From: JAPUDQ01 sp964552765
Lineage (GTDB): Bacteria; Patescibacteriota; Saccharimonadia; Saccharimonadales; Saccharimonadaceae
Assembly (NCBI GenBank): GCA_964552765.1
Contig: CAZKIA010000004.1
Span: forward strand, 1-49,124
Reading direction: 5' to 3'
DNA length: 49,124 nt
A program made the translations under genes and the position numbers. The notes below the pieces were generated by a model. The model ran no database searches. It saw only the letters and a list, made by a program, of their open reading frames with translations, and was not told the DNA's origin. Each line of letters begins with the position of its first letter. Position 1 is the first letter of the stretch. Of this stretch, positions 1 through 7,659 are shown piece by piece.

Positions 1-228
1 AACTACACCGTCATTATTACCGTGACTGATATGGCAGGGAATGTATCGACTTCAGAGAAAGTACTCTCGATTACTGATAGTAAGAAGGCAAGTGCTGAGG
101 ATTTGGCTCGGACGGGGATGAGTGAATTACTTATCGCAGTAGGCGGTATTATTGTGACAACTGTTTCGGCGTTGACTATTATCTGGCGAATAATCCGCCG
201 TCGTACAACTCACTATATCCGCGCGTAA
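1..228 (+). CDS. C-terminal end of a sorted surface protein (partial)
   Basis: The reading frame is open from base 1, so only the last 75 residues of a larger protein are present. The first residues look like a beta strand closing an Ig-like or FN3-like module (NYTVIITVTDMAGNVS). Then come a short linker, the motif LARTG, a hydrophobic segment of about 22 residues (LLIAVGGIIVTTVSALTIIW) and an Arg-rich tail. This is the layout of a sortase cell-wall sorting signal, with LAxTG in place of LPxTG. The same ending occurs in the surface proteins at 19801 and 22550. The role of the missing N-terminal part cannot be judged. The protein is probably exported and anchored to peptidoglycan or held by its transmembrane helix. 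Confidence 0.75.
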   Translation, partial: NYTVIITVTDMAGNVSTSEKVLSITDSKKASAEDLARTGMSELLIAVGGIIVTTVSALTIIWRIIRRRTTHYIRA

Positions 229-233
229 AATGC

Positions 234-239
234 TACAAT
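234..239 (+). promoter_or_regulatory. -10 box (TACAAT) of uppS, leaderless
   Basis: TACAAT lies 8 bases before the uppS ATG, so transcription would start at or next to the start codon. No Shine-Dalgarno fits in between. No clear -35 box is seen. Confidence 0.55.
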
Positions 240-247
240 AGCTAGCA

Positions 248-934
248 ATGAATCACGTACCAACCCATGTCGGCTATATCCTCGACGGCAACCGCCGCTG
301 GGCCAAAAAACATGGTCTCCCAACCTATGAGGGCCACTTGGCAGGGTACAATTCGCTCAAAGATATTATCGAAGCCACGGCTGATGCTGGGGTGCGTTAT
401 ATCTCATTTTATACCTGGTCGACAGAGAACTGGTCTCGAGCCGAAGAAGAAGTGCGCGGCATTTTTAAGCTCATTCGTCGCCTCTTCAAAACTGACATCA
501 AGCAGCTGCAAAAAGAAGGTTTTCACCTGTTTGTGCTTGGGTCACGCGAGGGGTTGCCTGATGATATCGTTGCGATGATTGAAGAGGCTGAGGCGGTCTC
601 GAGTGAGGGACGGCGGGCAACGCTGGCGATGTGTTTTAACTATGGTGGCCAGGATGAGATTGTTCGTGCTGTGAATCGTTTGCGGGCTGATCTTTCAACC
701 AGCGAAGACATAACACCAGAAAGATTTGAACAGTACCTTGACCATCCGGAGATTCCACCGTGCGACGTGATCGTGCGCACTAGTGGTGAGCAGCGTCTGA
801 GCAACTTTATGTTATGGCGTAGTGCCTATAGCGAATTTATATTCCTCGACAAGTTGTGGCCAGAGATGCGCGCCGAGGATGTGACTGCTATACTAGAAGA
901 ATATAATCGCCGCAATCGACGGCATGGAGGGTAA
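248..934 (+). CDS. uppS: Undecaprenyl diphosphate synthase (cis-prenyltransferase)
   Basis: Condenses isopentenyl diphosphate onto farnesyl diphosphate to make the C55 carrier lipid used for peptidoglycan and surface glycans; cytosolic, membrane-associated. The protein has 228 residues, slightly shorter than the usual 240-255. The N-terminal signature HVGYILDGNRRWAKKHG carries the catalytic Asp13. SFYTWSTENW, CFNYGGQDEI and the C-terminal RTSGEQRLSNFMLW with its substrate-binding Arg and Glu are all present. It begins a tight run: rseP starts on the base after its TAA. In many bacteria uppS is followed by cdsA and dxr before rseP; both are missing here, which fits a cell that obtains lipids and isoprenoid precursors from elsewhere (inference). 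Confidence 0.95.
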   Translation: MNHVPTHVGYILDGNRRWAKKHGLPTYEGHLAGYNSLKDIIEATADAGVRYISFYTWSTENWSRAEEEVRGIFKLIRRLFKTDIKQLQKEGFHLFVLGSREGLPDDIVAMIEEAEAVSSEGRRATLAMCFNYGGQDEIVRAVNRLRADLSTSEDITPERFEQYLDHPEIPPCDVIVRTSGEQRLSNFMLWRSAYSEFIFLDKLWPEMRAEDVTAILEEYNRRNRRHGG

Positions 935-2116
935 ATGGATACGGTAATATTTGTGTTGTCAGTGGTTGCGGGATTATTCATCCTTGTACTTTTGGTGGTG
1001 GTGCATGAGCTAGGGCACGCAATTGTGGCGCGGCGCAATGGGGTGAAAGTCGATGAATTTGGTATTGGATTTCCACCCACGGCAAAGAAATGGACAGTCA
1101 AGAAGAGTTTCCTCGGCGACAATGTGGTCTATAGCCTGAACTGGCTACCAATTGGGGGCTTTGTGAGCCTGCACGGCGAGACGAGTGATGACAAGCGGCC
1201 GCATAGTTTTGGGGCGGCCAGTTTTTGGAGCAAGACAAAGATCATCTTTGCTGGTGTGGCCATGAACTGGCTGAGTGCGATAGTGCTGTTTACCATTCTG
1301 GCCTGGATTGGGATGCCAAAACTCATTGACAATCAGTTTACTATTGCGAGTGATACCAGCGAGACGAAACACCCACTGACGGTACGCACAGTTTCTGACG
1401 GTTCGCCAGCCCAGCGAGCGGGTTTGCAACCGGGTGACGTAATTCGTAGCATCAATGAGCAGCCGAGTATGGCTGACATCATGAAAGCCCCTAAACTTAC
1501 GAAAGAATTTGCCGGCAAAATGATTACGCTCGAATATGTTCGCGGTAATGAAGCGCCCAAAACGGTCAACGTCATGCTTAATACTCCTGACAAAGCACAA
1601 CAAGGATACCTTGGAGTGGCATTTAGCCAAGACCAGACGACACGGCGTAGTACGTGGTCAGCACCGATTGTTGGCGTGGGATTGACGGGCCAGCTCAGCT
1701 GGGAGACGCTGAAAGGACTTGGCGGGTTGCTTGGTAAACTAGGCTCAGGCATTGCCGGACAGCTTAATCTCAGTGGCGGTGAGCGAGCCAAAGCCTCACA
1801 GCAGCTCGGGGATGCTGGCAATAGTGTAGCGGGGCCGGTAGGGATTGTCTTTGGACTACTACCGGGAGCCGTGACGGCGGGAATCGTACCGATATTACTT
1901 ATCTCGGCTGTCTTGTCGCTAACACTTGCCGTTATGAATATCTTGCCGATCCCGGCGCTGGATGGCGGACGGTGGTACTTGATGGCCATCTACAAACTCA
2001 TGAAAAAACCCCTCACTAAAGAAACCGAGGAGCGTATCGTTGGTACCGGTATGCTCGTCATCATGGGGCTTGTTGTTTTAATCACTATTGCCGATGTCAC
2101 GAAGCTCTTCCGCTAA
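935..2116 (+). CDS. rseP: RIP metalloprotease, RseP/site-2 protease family (M50)
   Basis: Intramembrane zinc protease that cleaves transmembrane segments, for example anti-sigma factors or leftover signal peptides. The first membrane helix carries the zinc motif HELGH (residues 24-28). A PDZ domain follows around residues 145-220 (SPAQRAGLQPGDVIRSINEQ). The third zinc ligand lies in the C-terminal helix motif NILPIPALDGGR, and a last hydrophobic segment closes the protein. At 393 residues it fits a one-PDZ member. The ATG directly abuts the uppS stop, with GGAGG just upstream inside uppS, so the two are probably translationally coupled. Which substrate it cuts cannot be told; no anti-sigma factor gene is visible here. 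Confidence 0.92.
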   Translation: MDTVIFVLSVVAGLFILVLLVVVHELGHAIVARRNGVKVDEFGIGFPPTAKKWTVKKSFLGDNVVYSLNWLPIGGFVSLHGETSDDKRPHSFGAASFWSKTKIIFAGVAMNWLSAIVLFTILAWIGMPKLIDNQFTIASDTSETKHPLTVRTVSDGSPAQRAGLQPGDVIRSINEQPSMADIMKAPKLTKEFAGKMITLEYVRGNEAPKTVNVMLNTPDKAQQGYLGVAFSQDQTTRRSTWSAPIVGVGLTGQLSWETLKGLGGLLGKLGSGIAGQLNLSGGERAKASQQLGDAGNSVAGPVGIVFGLLPGAVTAGIVPILLISAVLSLTLAVMNILPIPALDGGRWYLMAIYKLMKKPLTKETEERIVGTGMLVIMGLVVLITIADVTKLFR

Positions 2117-2879
2117 GCAGCACTGGCGCACGCGGTTGCTACGTGTAGCGGCAGTTGTTGCATTGCCTCTGTGGACAGTCGGGTCGGTATTTGTCATCGG
2201 CCAACTGCTCGTTGTAGCAATAATTGCAGGGTCATTGCCGCAGCTTGGAATTAAGGCCGGTACGATAGATCAGACGGTCGCCCTTATGGTAACGAGCCTG
2301 ATGGTATACGCAGTGGGGCTGGCGGTGTTGTTGATCGAGCCATTTGCGATTCGTCGCCTTTCATGGCGGCAGATTCGCGATATGCTGGGGCTGTCGCGAT
2401 GGATTCGTTTTAAGGATCTGGTGGCCGCAGTAGCGGGCTGGGCAGGGTATTTGCTGCTGGTGATTGTGCTAGCGAATCTGGTAGCACTATTTGTCACGCA
2501 GATCGATATTAATGAAGTGCAAGAGATTGGGTTTCAGACGAATGGGCCACTACTCGACAAGCTGTATGCGGGGATTGTGCTGGTACTAGCCGCGCCGATT
2601 GTTGAGGAGATTGTATTTCGCGGATACCTACAAGGCAATCTGCGGCGTCTCATGCCATGGTGGCTGGCAGGGATCATTACGAGTCTTGTCTTTGGCGTGG
2701 TGCATGGGCAAGTGAATGTGGGGATTGATACATTCCTGCTCAGCATGGTGGCGTGTTATTTACGCGAGCGAACAGGGGCAATCTATGGGGGCATCGGTCT
2801 TCATATGATCAAAAATGGGATTGCCTATTATCTGCTGTTTTGGGCGCCGCCGTGGTTGATCCAGTTGCTCGGAGCATAA
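2088..2879 (+). CDS. CPBP family intramembrane glutamic endopeptidase
   Basis: Multi-pass membrane protein of the CAAX protease/bacteriocin-processing (CPBP, Abi) family. The two active-site motifs are clear: EEIVFRGYLQGNLRR (paired Glu and Arg) and FGVVHGQVN (His in a following helix). Hydrophobic helices fill most of the 263 residues. The listed start is a TTG that overlaps the end of rseP by 29 bases; an ATG two codons later (2094) is equally possible. Family members mature peptides, serve in bacteriocin self-immunity or process prenylated proteins; the role here is unknown. Directly following the RseP-like protease, it may act in the same membrane proteolysis pathway (inference). Confidence 0.85.
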   Translation: MPMSRSSSAKQHWRTRLLRVAAVVALPLWTVGSVFVIGQLLVVAIIAGSLPQLGIKAGTIDQTVALMVTSLMVYAVGLAVLLIEPFAIRRLSWRQIRDMLGLSRWIRFKDLVAAVAGWAGYLLLVIVLANLVALFVTQIDINEVQEIGFQTNGPLLDKLYAGIVLVLAAPIVEEIVFRGYLQGNLRRLMPWWLAGIITSLVFGVVHGQVNVGIDTFLLSMVACYLRERTGAIYGGIGLHMIKNGIAYYLLFWAPPWLIQLLGA

Positions 2880-2900
2880 GAGTAGGATAGGATAGTCAGT

Positions 2901-4133
2901 ATGAAAATGTCTCAGCTTTTTACCAAGACTCTGCGTGATGCACCTGCCGATGAAGTTGCTAAGAATGCCCAACTTTTGATCCGGGCGGGCTTTGTTTACA
3001 AGGAAATGGCGGGTGCTTATGCATACCTGCCCCTAGGACTCCGTGTTCTCGATAAAATCAAACAAATTGTCCGCGAAGAAATGAATGCGATTGACAGCAA
3101 CGAACTGATTATGACCAGCCTGCAGCGCAAAGATGTCTGGGAAAAGACGGGTCGCTGGGACGATGAGACCGTCGATGTGTGGTTTAAAACGAAACTACAG
3201 GACGAGACTGAGGTCGGACTCGGCTGGAGTCACGAAGAGCCGATTGTCGAAATGCTGAAGCAATACATTCATAGCTACAAAGATCTGCCGGTGAGTCTCT
3301 ATCAGTTCCAGACCAAAATGCGCAATGAACTGCGAGCCAAAAGCGGAATTATGCGTGGACGCGAATTTGTCATGAAAGACATGTATAGTTTTCATGCCAG
3401 CAAAGACGAGCTCGACGCCTACTACCAGGCGACAATTGATGCCTATACGCGGGTCTATGACCGTCTCGGTATCGGCCAAGATACCTACGTCACCTTTGCC
3501 AGCGGTGGGGCTTTTACTAAATTCAGCCACGAGTTTCAGACGATTTGTGATGCAGGTGAGGATGTGATCTATCTGCACCGCGAGAAGAATATCGCGGTCA
3601 ATGAGGAAGTGATCGATGATGCCATCAAAGAACTCGGTATCTCGCGCGATGAGCTCGAGCAGGTCAAGACAGCCGAGGTGGGCAATATCTTCAACTTTGG
3701 TACGCAAAAAACTGACGAAATGGGGCTGTATTTTGTTGATCGCGACGGTAAGAAGCGATCACTCCATATTGGGTCATACGGCATCGGCATTACGCGCGTC
3801 ATGGGGGTAATTGTCGAGAAGATGTCGGACGACCACGGTATTGTCTGGCCAGAAGCAGTCGCGCCGTATCGTGTTTACCTGGTGCAGATCGGTGATGTTA
3901 CGGATGAAGCACAAAAGCTGTATAGCGAGCTGCAGTCACGTGGTATCGACGTACTCTGGGATGACCGCGATGAACGCCCTGGTGCTAAGTTCGCTGATGC
4001 AGATTTGATCGGTATCCCGCATCGTGTCGTGGTGAGTGAAAAACACATCGCTAACCAGAGGTATGAGTACAAAAATCGCTCTGATACCGATGCCCAGATA
4101 TTGACCGAATCTGAGCTATTTGCTAAGCTATAG
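2901..4133 (+). CDS. proS: Prolyl-tRNA synthetase without editing insertion
   Basis: Class II aminoacyl-tRNA synthetase charging tRNA-Pro. Visible signatures are the motif 1 region (GAYAYLPLGLRVLDKI), motif 2 (RGREFVMKDMYSFH), the substrate loop (FASGGAFTKFSHEFQ), motif 3 (GSYGIGITRVMGVI) and a C-terminal anticodon-binding domain (VYLVQIGDV onward). Bacterial-type ProRS is normally about 570 residues with a roughly 180-residue INS editing domain between motifs 2 and 3. Here the protein is 410 residues and that interval is only about 80 residues, so the domain that clears Ala-tRNA-Pro is missing or reduced to a stub. A separate trans-editing protein would be needed and none is seen in this window. 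Confidence 0.95.
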   Translation: MKMSQLFTKTLRDAPADEVAKNAQLLIRAGFVYKEMAGAYAYLPLGLRVLDKIKQIVREEMNAIDSNELIMTSLQRKDVWEKTGRWDDETVDVWFKTKLQDETEVGLGWSHEEPIVEMLKQYIHSYKDLPVSLYQFQTKMRNELRAKSGIMRGREFVMKDMYSFHASKDELDAYYQATIDAYTRVYDRLGIGQDTYVTFASGGAFTKFSHEFQTICDAGEDVIYLHREKNIAVNEEVIDDAIKELGISRDELEQVKTAEVGNIFNFGTQKTDEMGLYFVDRDGKKRSLHIGSYGIGITRVMGVIVEKMSDDHGIVWPEAVAPYRVYLVQIGDVTDEAQKLYSELQSRGIDVLWDDRDERPGAKFADADLIGIPHRVVVSEKHIANQRYEYKNRSDTDAQILTESELFAKL

Positions 4134-4170
4134 CCACTGTTTGAGAGAGGGATTCTAGACAGTTTTTATG

Positions 4171-4200
4171 CGGCACGCTCACTCATGAGGCGGGCCGTTT
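4171..4200 (+). terminator. Probable terminator after proS
   Basis: An imperfect hairpin pairs CGGCACGC (4171-4178) with GCGGGCCG (4190-4197) with one mismatch and an 11-base loop, followed by a short T run. The U tract is weak, so termination may be partial. Confidence 0.4.
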
Positions 4201-4236
4201 GTACGATAATACCACTACTTAAGAGAACAATTTATT

Positions 4237-4689
4237 ATGAAAAAGACATTTCACATTACACTTGAAGGAAAAAAAGAATTAGAAACAGAGCTCGAAGAGC
4301 TTAAGGGCCGACGTGGCGCGATTGCTGAAAAGATCGCCAATGCTCGCGACTACGGCGACCTATCGGAAAACGCCGAATACGACAGCGCTCGAGAAGAGCA
4401 GGGTCTGGTTGAGAGTCGAGTCGCCGAGATCGAAGATATTTTGCAAAACGCCGACATCATTAAACCGACAAAAAGCAGTACGATCAAAGTTGGTAGCACA
4501 GTTGTACTCAAGAATGGTTCACTCGTCACCTATCAAATCGTTGGCCCTGTCGAAGCTGACCCGCTCGAGGGCAAGATCAGCAATGAGTCACCAATCGGTA
4601 GTGCACTCATGGGCAAAAAAGAGGGTGAAAAAGTCACCATCAAAACGCCAAAAGGCGAGACGACCTACGAAGTTAAAGAAGTAAAATAA
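4237..4689 (+). CDS. greA: Transcription elongation factor GreA
   Basis: Rescues backtracked RNA polymerase by stimulating cleavage of the 3' end of the transcript in the secondary channel. The 150-residue length is close to the family norm. The N-terminal coiled coil (about residues 5-75) ends in the acidic tip seen as ARDYGDLSENAEYDSAREEQ, with the catalytic acidic residues. The C-terminal FKBP-like domain shows SPIGSALMGKKEGEKVTIKTP. A perfect-stem terminator follows, so it appears to be its own transcription unit. lysS starts after that terminator. Confidence 0.96.
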   Translation: MKKTFHITLEGKKELETELEELKGRRGAIAEKIANARDYGDLSENAEYDSAREEQGLVESRVAEIEDILQNADIIKPTKSSTIKVGSTVVLKNGSLVTYQIVGPVEADPLEGKISNESPIGSALMGKKEGEKVTIKTPKGETTYEVKEVK

Positions 4690-4710
4690 ATTCGTAATTG
4701 GTAAGTAGGA

Positions 4711-4735
4711 AAATCCCGCTAATGCGGGATTTTTG
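4711..4735 (+). terminator. Rho-independent terminator after greA
   Basis: A perfect 9-bp stem (AAATCCCGC at 4711-4719 with GCGGGATTT at 4724-4732) has a 4-base loop and runs into a T tract. Confidence 0.85.
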
Positions 4736-4740
4736 TCTGA

Positions 4741-4746
4741 TATACT
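4741..4746 (+). promoter_or_regulatory. -10 box (TATACT) of lysS
   Basis: TATACT lies 11 bases before the lysS ATG and 6 bases after the greA terminator. The leader would be only a few bases long. Confidence 0.5.
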
Positions 4747-4757
4747 AGAGAGTAATT

Positions 4758-6284
4758 ATGGCGACATTAAAAGAACTGCGCGATGAGCGCCTCAGAAAAC
4801 TTGCCGAGCTAAAAGCTTTAGGCATAAATCCGTATCCAGCTGATGCACATCGCACGCATGATATTGAGACGATTCATCAGCAGTTTAATAAACTTGAGGG
4901 TCAGAGCGTCACGGTAGTGGGACGAATTATATCGATCCGAAAGTTTGGTAAGCTGGCATTTATCGTTATCAAAGACGACGGGGGGATGACGTTGCAGCTT
5001 TTCATCCGGCGTGAAGATGAACCGATGCCAGCAGATCGCGACAAGAGCCAGCTATCGCTCCCGGGTGAAATTGGCTTGCTCGACCCAGGTGATTTTATTG
5101 AGGCTTCAGGCATTGTCATGCGCACGCAAACAGGTGAAGAGTCCGTACATGTCCAGGTCTTTCGTATGCTGACAAAGAGTTTACGTCCGATGCCAACTGC
5201 TCAGGAAGGCTTTACCGACAAAGAACAACGCCTGCGCCGTCGCTACGTCGATATGAATGTCAATGATGCTGTGCGACAGCGTTTTATTCGCCGTAGTACA
5301 TTCTGGCGAGCGACCAGGGAATTTTTACAAGACGAAGGCTTTATCGAGATCAACAACACAGTGCTTGAAGCGACAGCAGGTGGTGCTGATGCGACTCCAT
5401 TTGTGACGCACATGGATGCGCTCGACCAGGAATTTTACCTTAGGATATCCCATGAATTGCCACTCAAGCGGCTTTTGGTAGCAGGATTTGAAAAAGTCTT
5501 CGATATCGGGCCGAGGTTTCGTAACGAAAACTATACTGAGGAGCACCTGCCCGAGCACAATGCAATGGAGTGGTACTGGGCCTATGCCGACTGGGAAATG
5601 GGTATGGAGCTGACTGAGCGCATGATCCGTGCGGTGTGTGATCGGACGTGGGGGACACGCGTTTTTACGCTCGCTGATGGGTCGAAAGTTGATTTTGGTC
5701 ATGATGGTGAACATTTCGGTCGCGTTAGTTTTGTAGACGTACTGAAAAATGAGTACGGTATCGATGTGTTTGAGTCGAGCATGGATGATATCCAAGCAAA
5801 ATTACGCGAGAACAAACTCGAAGTCGAAAAAGTCGATAATCGCATTCGTAGTCTCGACAAACTTTGGAAAAAATACCGCAAGACGCTAGCTGGCCCGGTA
5901 TTTCTCGTCGATATCCCGGTATTCATGCAACCACTCGCTAAAGTTCAGCGGGGTAATGAGCGCCTCACTGAGCAGTTTAACCTCGTTTTTGGCGGCAGTG
6001 AGATGTGCAAGGCGTTTTCTGAACTCAATGATCCGATTGACCAATACGAGCGATTTATGGAACAGCAAAAACTACGTGACGCGGGCGATGACGAGGCGCA
6101 AATGCTCGATATCGACTATGTTGAGGCGCTTGAATACGGTATGCCACCCGCCTGTGGCCTAGGCTATAGCGAGCGTGTGTTTTGGTCGCTCGAAGGCGTG
6201 ACCGCGCGCGAGGGCGTGCCATTTCCACAATTACGCCGTGAAGTCGATGATGTGACACGTAGTATCTATCCTGAACTGAGATAA
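4758..6284 (+). CDS. lysS: Lysyl-tRNA synthetase, class II
   Basis: Charges tRNA-Lys in the cytosol. The N-terminal OB-fold anticodon-binding domain spans about residues 50-155 (VTVVGRIISIRKFGKLAFIV). The class II catalytic core follows: motif 1 near RQRFIRRSTFWRATREFL, motif 2 in FDIGPRFRNENYTEEHLPEH, and motif 3 at the C terminus (GLGYSERVFWSLEGV...PFPQLR). The 508-residue length is normal. Motif 3 reads GYSER where most LysRS have GIDR, but the Arg is kept. It has its own leaderless-type promoter after the greA terminator. The next gene starts 7 bases downstream and may be co-transcribed. Confidence 0.95.
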   Translation: MATLKELRDERLRKLAELKALGINPYPADAHRTHDIETIHQQFNKLEGQSVTVVGRIISIRKFGKLAFIVIKDDGGMTLQLFIRREDEPMPADRDKSQLSLPGEIGLLDPGDFIEASGIVMRTQTGEESVHVQVFRMLTKSLRPMPTAQEGFTDKEQRLRRRYVDMNVNDAVRQRFIRRSTFWRATREFLQDEGFIEINNTVLEATAGGADATPFVTHMDALDQEFYLRISHELPLKRLLVAGFEKVFDIGPRFRNENYTEEHLPEHNAMEWYWAYADWEMGMELTERMIRAVCDRTWGTRVFTLADGSKVDFGHDGEHFGRVSFVDVLKNEYGIDVFESSMDDIQAKLRENKLEVEKVDNRIRSLDKLWKKYRKTLAGPVFLVDIPVFMQPLAKVQRGNERLTEQFNLVFGGSEMCKAFSELNDPIDQYERFMEQQKLRDAGDDEAQMLDIDYVEALEYGMPPACGLGYSERVFWSLEGVTAREGVPFPQLRREVDDVTRSIYPELR

Positions 6285-6291
6285 CCAAAGT

Positions 6292-7569
6292 ATGAGCGCG
6301 CCTATCATTAAGACACGAGGCATGTATCTACTGTCATACCTCTTTGGTGTGTTGGTCGCTCTGTGTATGATCGTAATTGCTGGTGCACTAGCGTATATGA
6401 TCGGTAGTATTATCCAGGATATGGTGGGGTTAAGTCATGGGATCACGTTCGACATGGGGTCGCTCGGCGGTGTGGTAACAACAGGACTTCAGATTGCATT
6501 ACTTGGCGTGCTACTTGGATTTTTGGCATTTGTGGGGAGTTGTATCGCTGTGATTGGGAGCGGCCTCTTCTTGCTTGTATGGTCGATAAAGGAACTCATC
6601 GTCTATCCTTTTGTACGTAAACAACTACTTAGTGAATGGCTATCTTGGCACGAGGGCGCTCGGCAGTTTGCCGTAAATAATCACCGTGCAATCCTCGAGA
6701 CGACACCTGATAACAGTCTATCTCTTCGTGATTTTGGGACGCTTCTGCCTAGTGATATCGATGCGAGGGCGTGGCCGCTTTTTAGCGCTCAGATCTCATC
6801 ACGTGACGCCCAGTGGTATTTTGTTGGCAGCAAGGAATCCTCCGGCGGATATGTCGTCCTACGGATCGATGTGGGTGCGGTGTTACCATCTGTTGTCGTT
6901 GTCTCAAAAATACGACGTGATGGGAAGTTGCTGACAACCCATATAACAGGTGTAGAATCAGTGCCACTTACTGGCGACATGGCTGATTACTTTGAGGCAA
7001 AGACCAGGCGTCCTCAGGTAAATGAGGCTCTACAGGTACTGACGCCTGATGTGCTGGAAAAGATATTATTTCGATTTGACGCCTGTGATGTAGAGATGCG
7101 TGATACTCATTTAGATATCGTCTGGGACGCAGCGATGCTTGACTGTGCGTTTCTCGAACGAGAAAAAACGGTAGTCGAATTCGTCCGCGAAGTGCTTGAG
7201 CAAGTCGATACCATGTCGCTCAAGCAGCAACCACATTTCAAGAAGCTTACCGTTTCGTGGGATCGTCATTTAAGCGCAGGGCTACGCCTTACGATGTCAT
7301 CTATCAAATACGTCGGGATCGTTAGTGGGGTGCTTGCCGTGGTATTGCCCGTGCTGGATATAATCGGAGTTATCCCAGATTTTGAGTGGGGAATGCTAAT
7401 CTTGGTATTTCCTGGCATCATTGTTGTCTGGACGCTTTTAGCCTTATCATGCTTTATGTTATTTGCGATTATCTATGCAGTGATACGTGGTCTCATCGCA
7501 GGCTATGCCTCTATGCGGCGTCTTGCTATGCGACGAAAATACGTGATGTATTATGCCGGGCGAGTGTAG
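6292..7569 (+). CDS. Hypothetical membrane protein, 425 aa
   Basis: No family recognised. Two or three hydrophobic segments lie in the first 110 residues (LLSYLFGVLVALCMIVIAGA and a second block around residues 65-105). Then comes a soluble region of about 220 residues, and two or three further membrane helices near residues 335-405, with an Arg-rich C terminus. The soluble middle part has regular alternation but no catalytic motif that I can name. It sits 7 bases after lysS and just before a DUF2207 membrane protein, so it may belong to an envelope group rather than to translation. Confidence 0.75.
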   Translation: MSAPIIKTRGMYLLSYLFGVLVALCMIVIAGALAYMIGSIIQDMVGLSHGITFDMGSLGGVVTTGLQIALLGVLLGFLAFVGSCIAVIGSGLFLLVWSIKELIVYPFVRKQLLSEWLSWHEGARQFAVNNHRAILETTPDNSLSLRDFGTLLPSDIDARAWPLFSAQISSRDAQWYFVGSKESSGGYVVLRIDVGAVLPSVVVVSKIRRDGKLLTTHITGVESVPLTGDMADYFEAKTRRPQVNEALQVLTPDVLEKILFRFDACDVEMRDTHLDIVWDAAMLDCAFLEREKTVVEFVREVLEQVDTMSLKQQPHFKKLTVSWDRHLSAGLRLTMSSIKYVGIVSGVLAVVLPVLDIIGVIPDFEWGMLILVFPGIIVVWTLLALSCFMLFAIIYAVIRGLIAGYASMRRLAMRRKYVMYYAGRV

Positions 7570-7644
7570 GCTCACTCTGGCATCAGAGGTTCAGCGTGAT
7601 TACTTTCTTGCCATAAACAGGTAATGAAATACTTGGTTGAATGT

Positions 7645-7650
7645 TACAAT
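7645..7650 (+). promoter_or_regulatory. -10 box (TACAAT) of the DUF2207 gene, leaderless
   Basis: TACAAT lies 9 bases before the ATG at 7660. This placement favours 7660 over the upstream in-frame ATG at 7624 as the start codon. Confidence 0.5.
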
Positions 7651-7659
7651 AATCATAAG

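Noticed and set aside
5325..5795. Minus-strand 156-aa frame inside lysS
   Set aside because: Antisense to a well-conserved catalytic core; no family resemblance.
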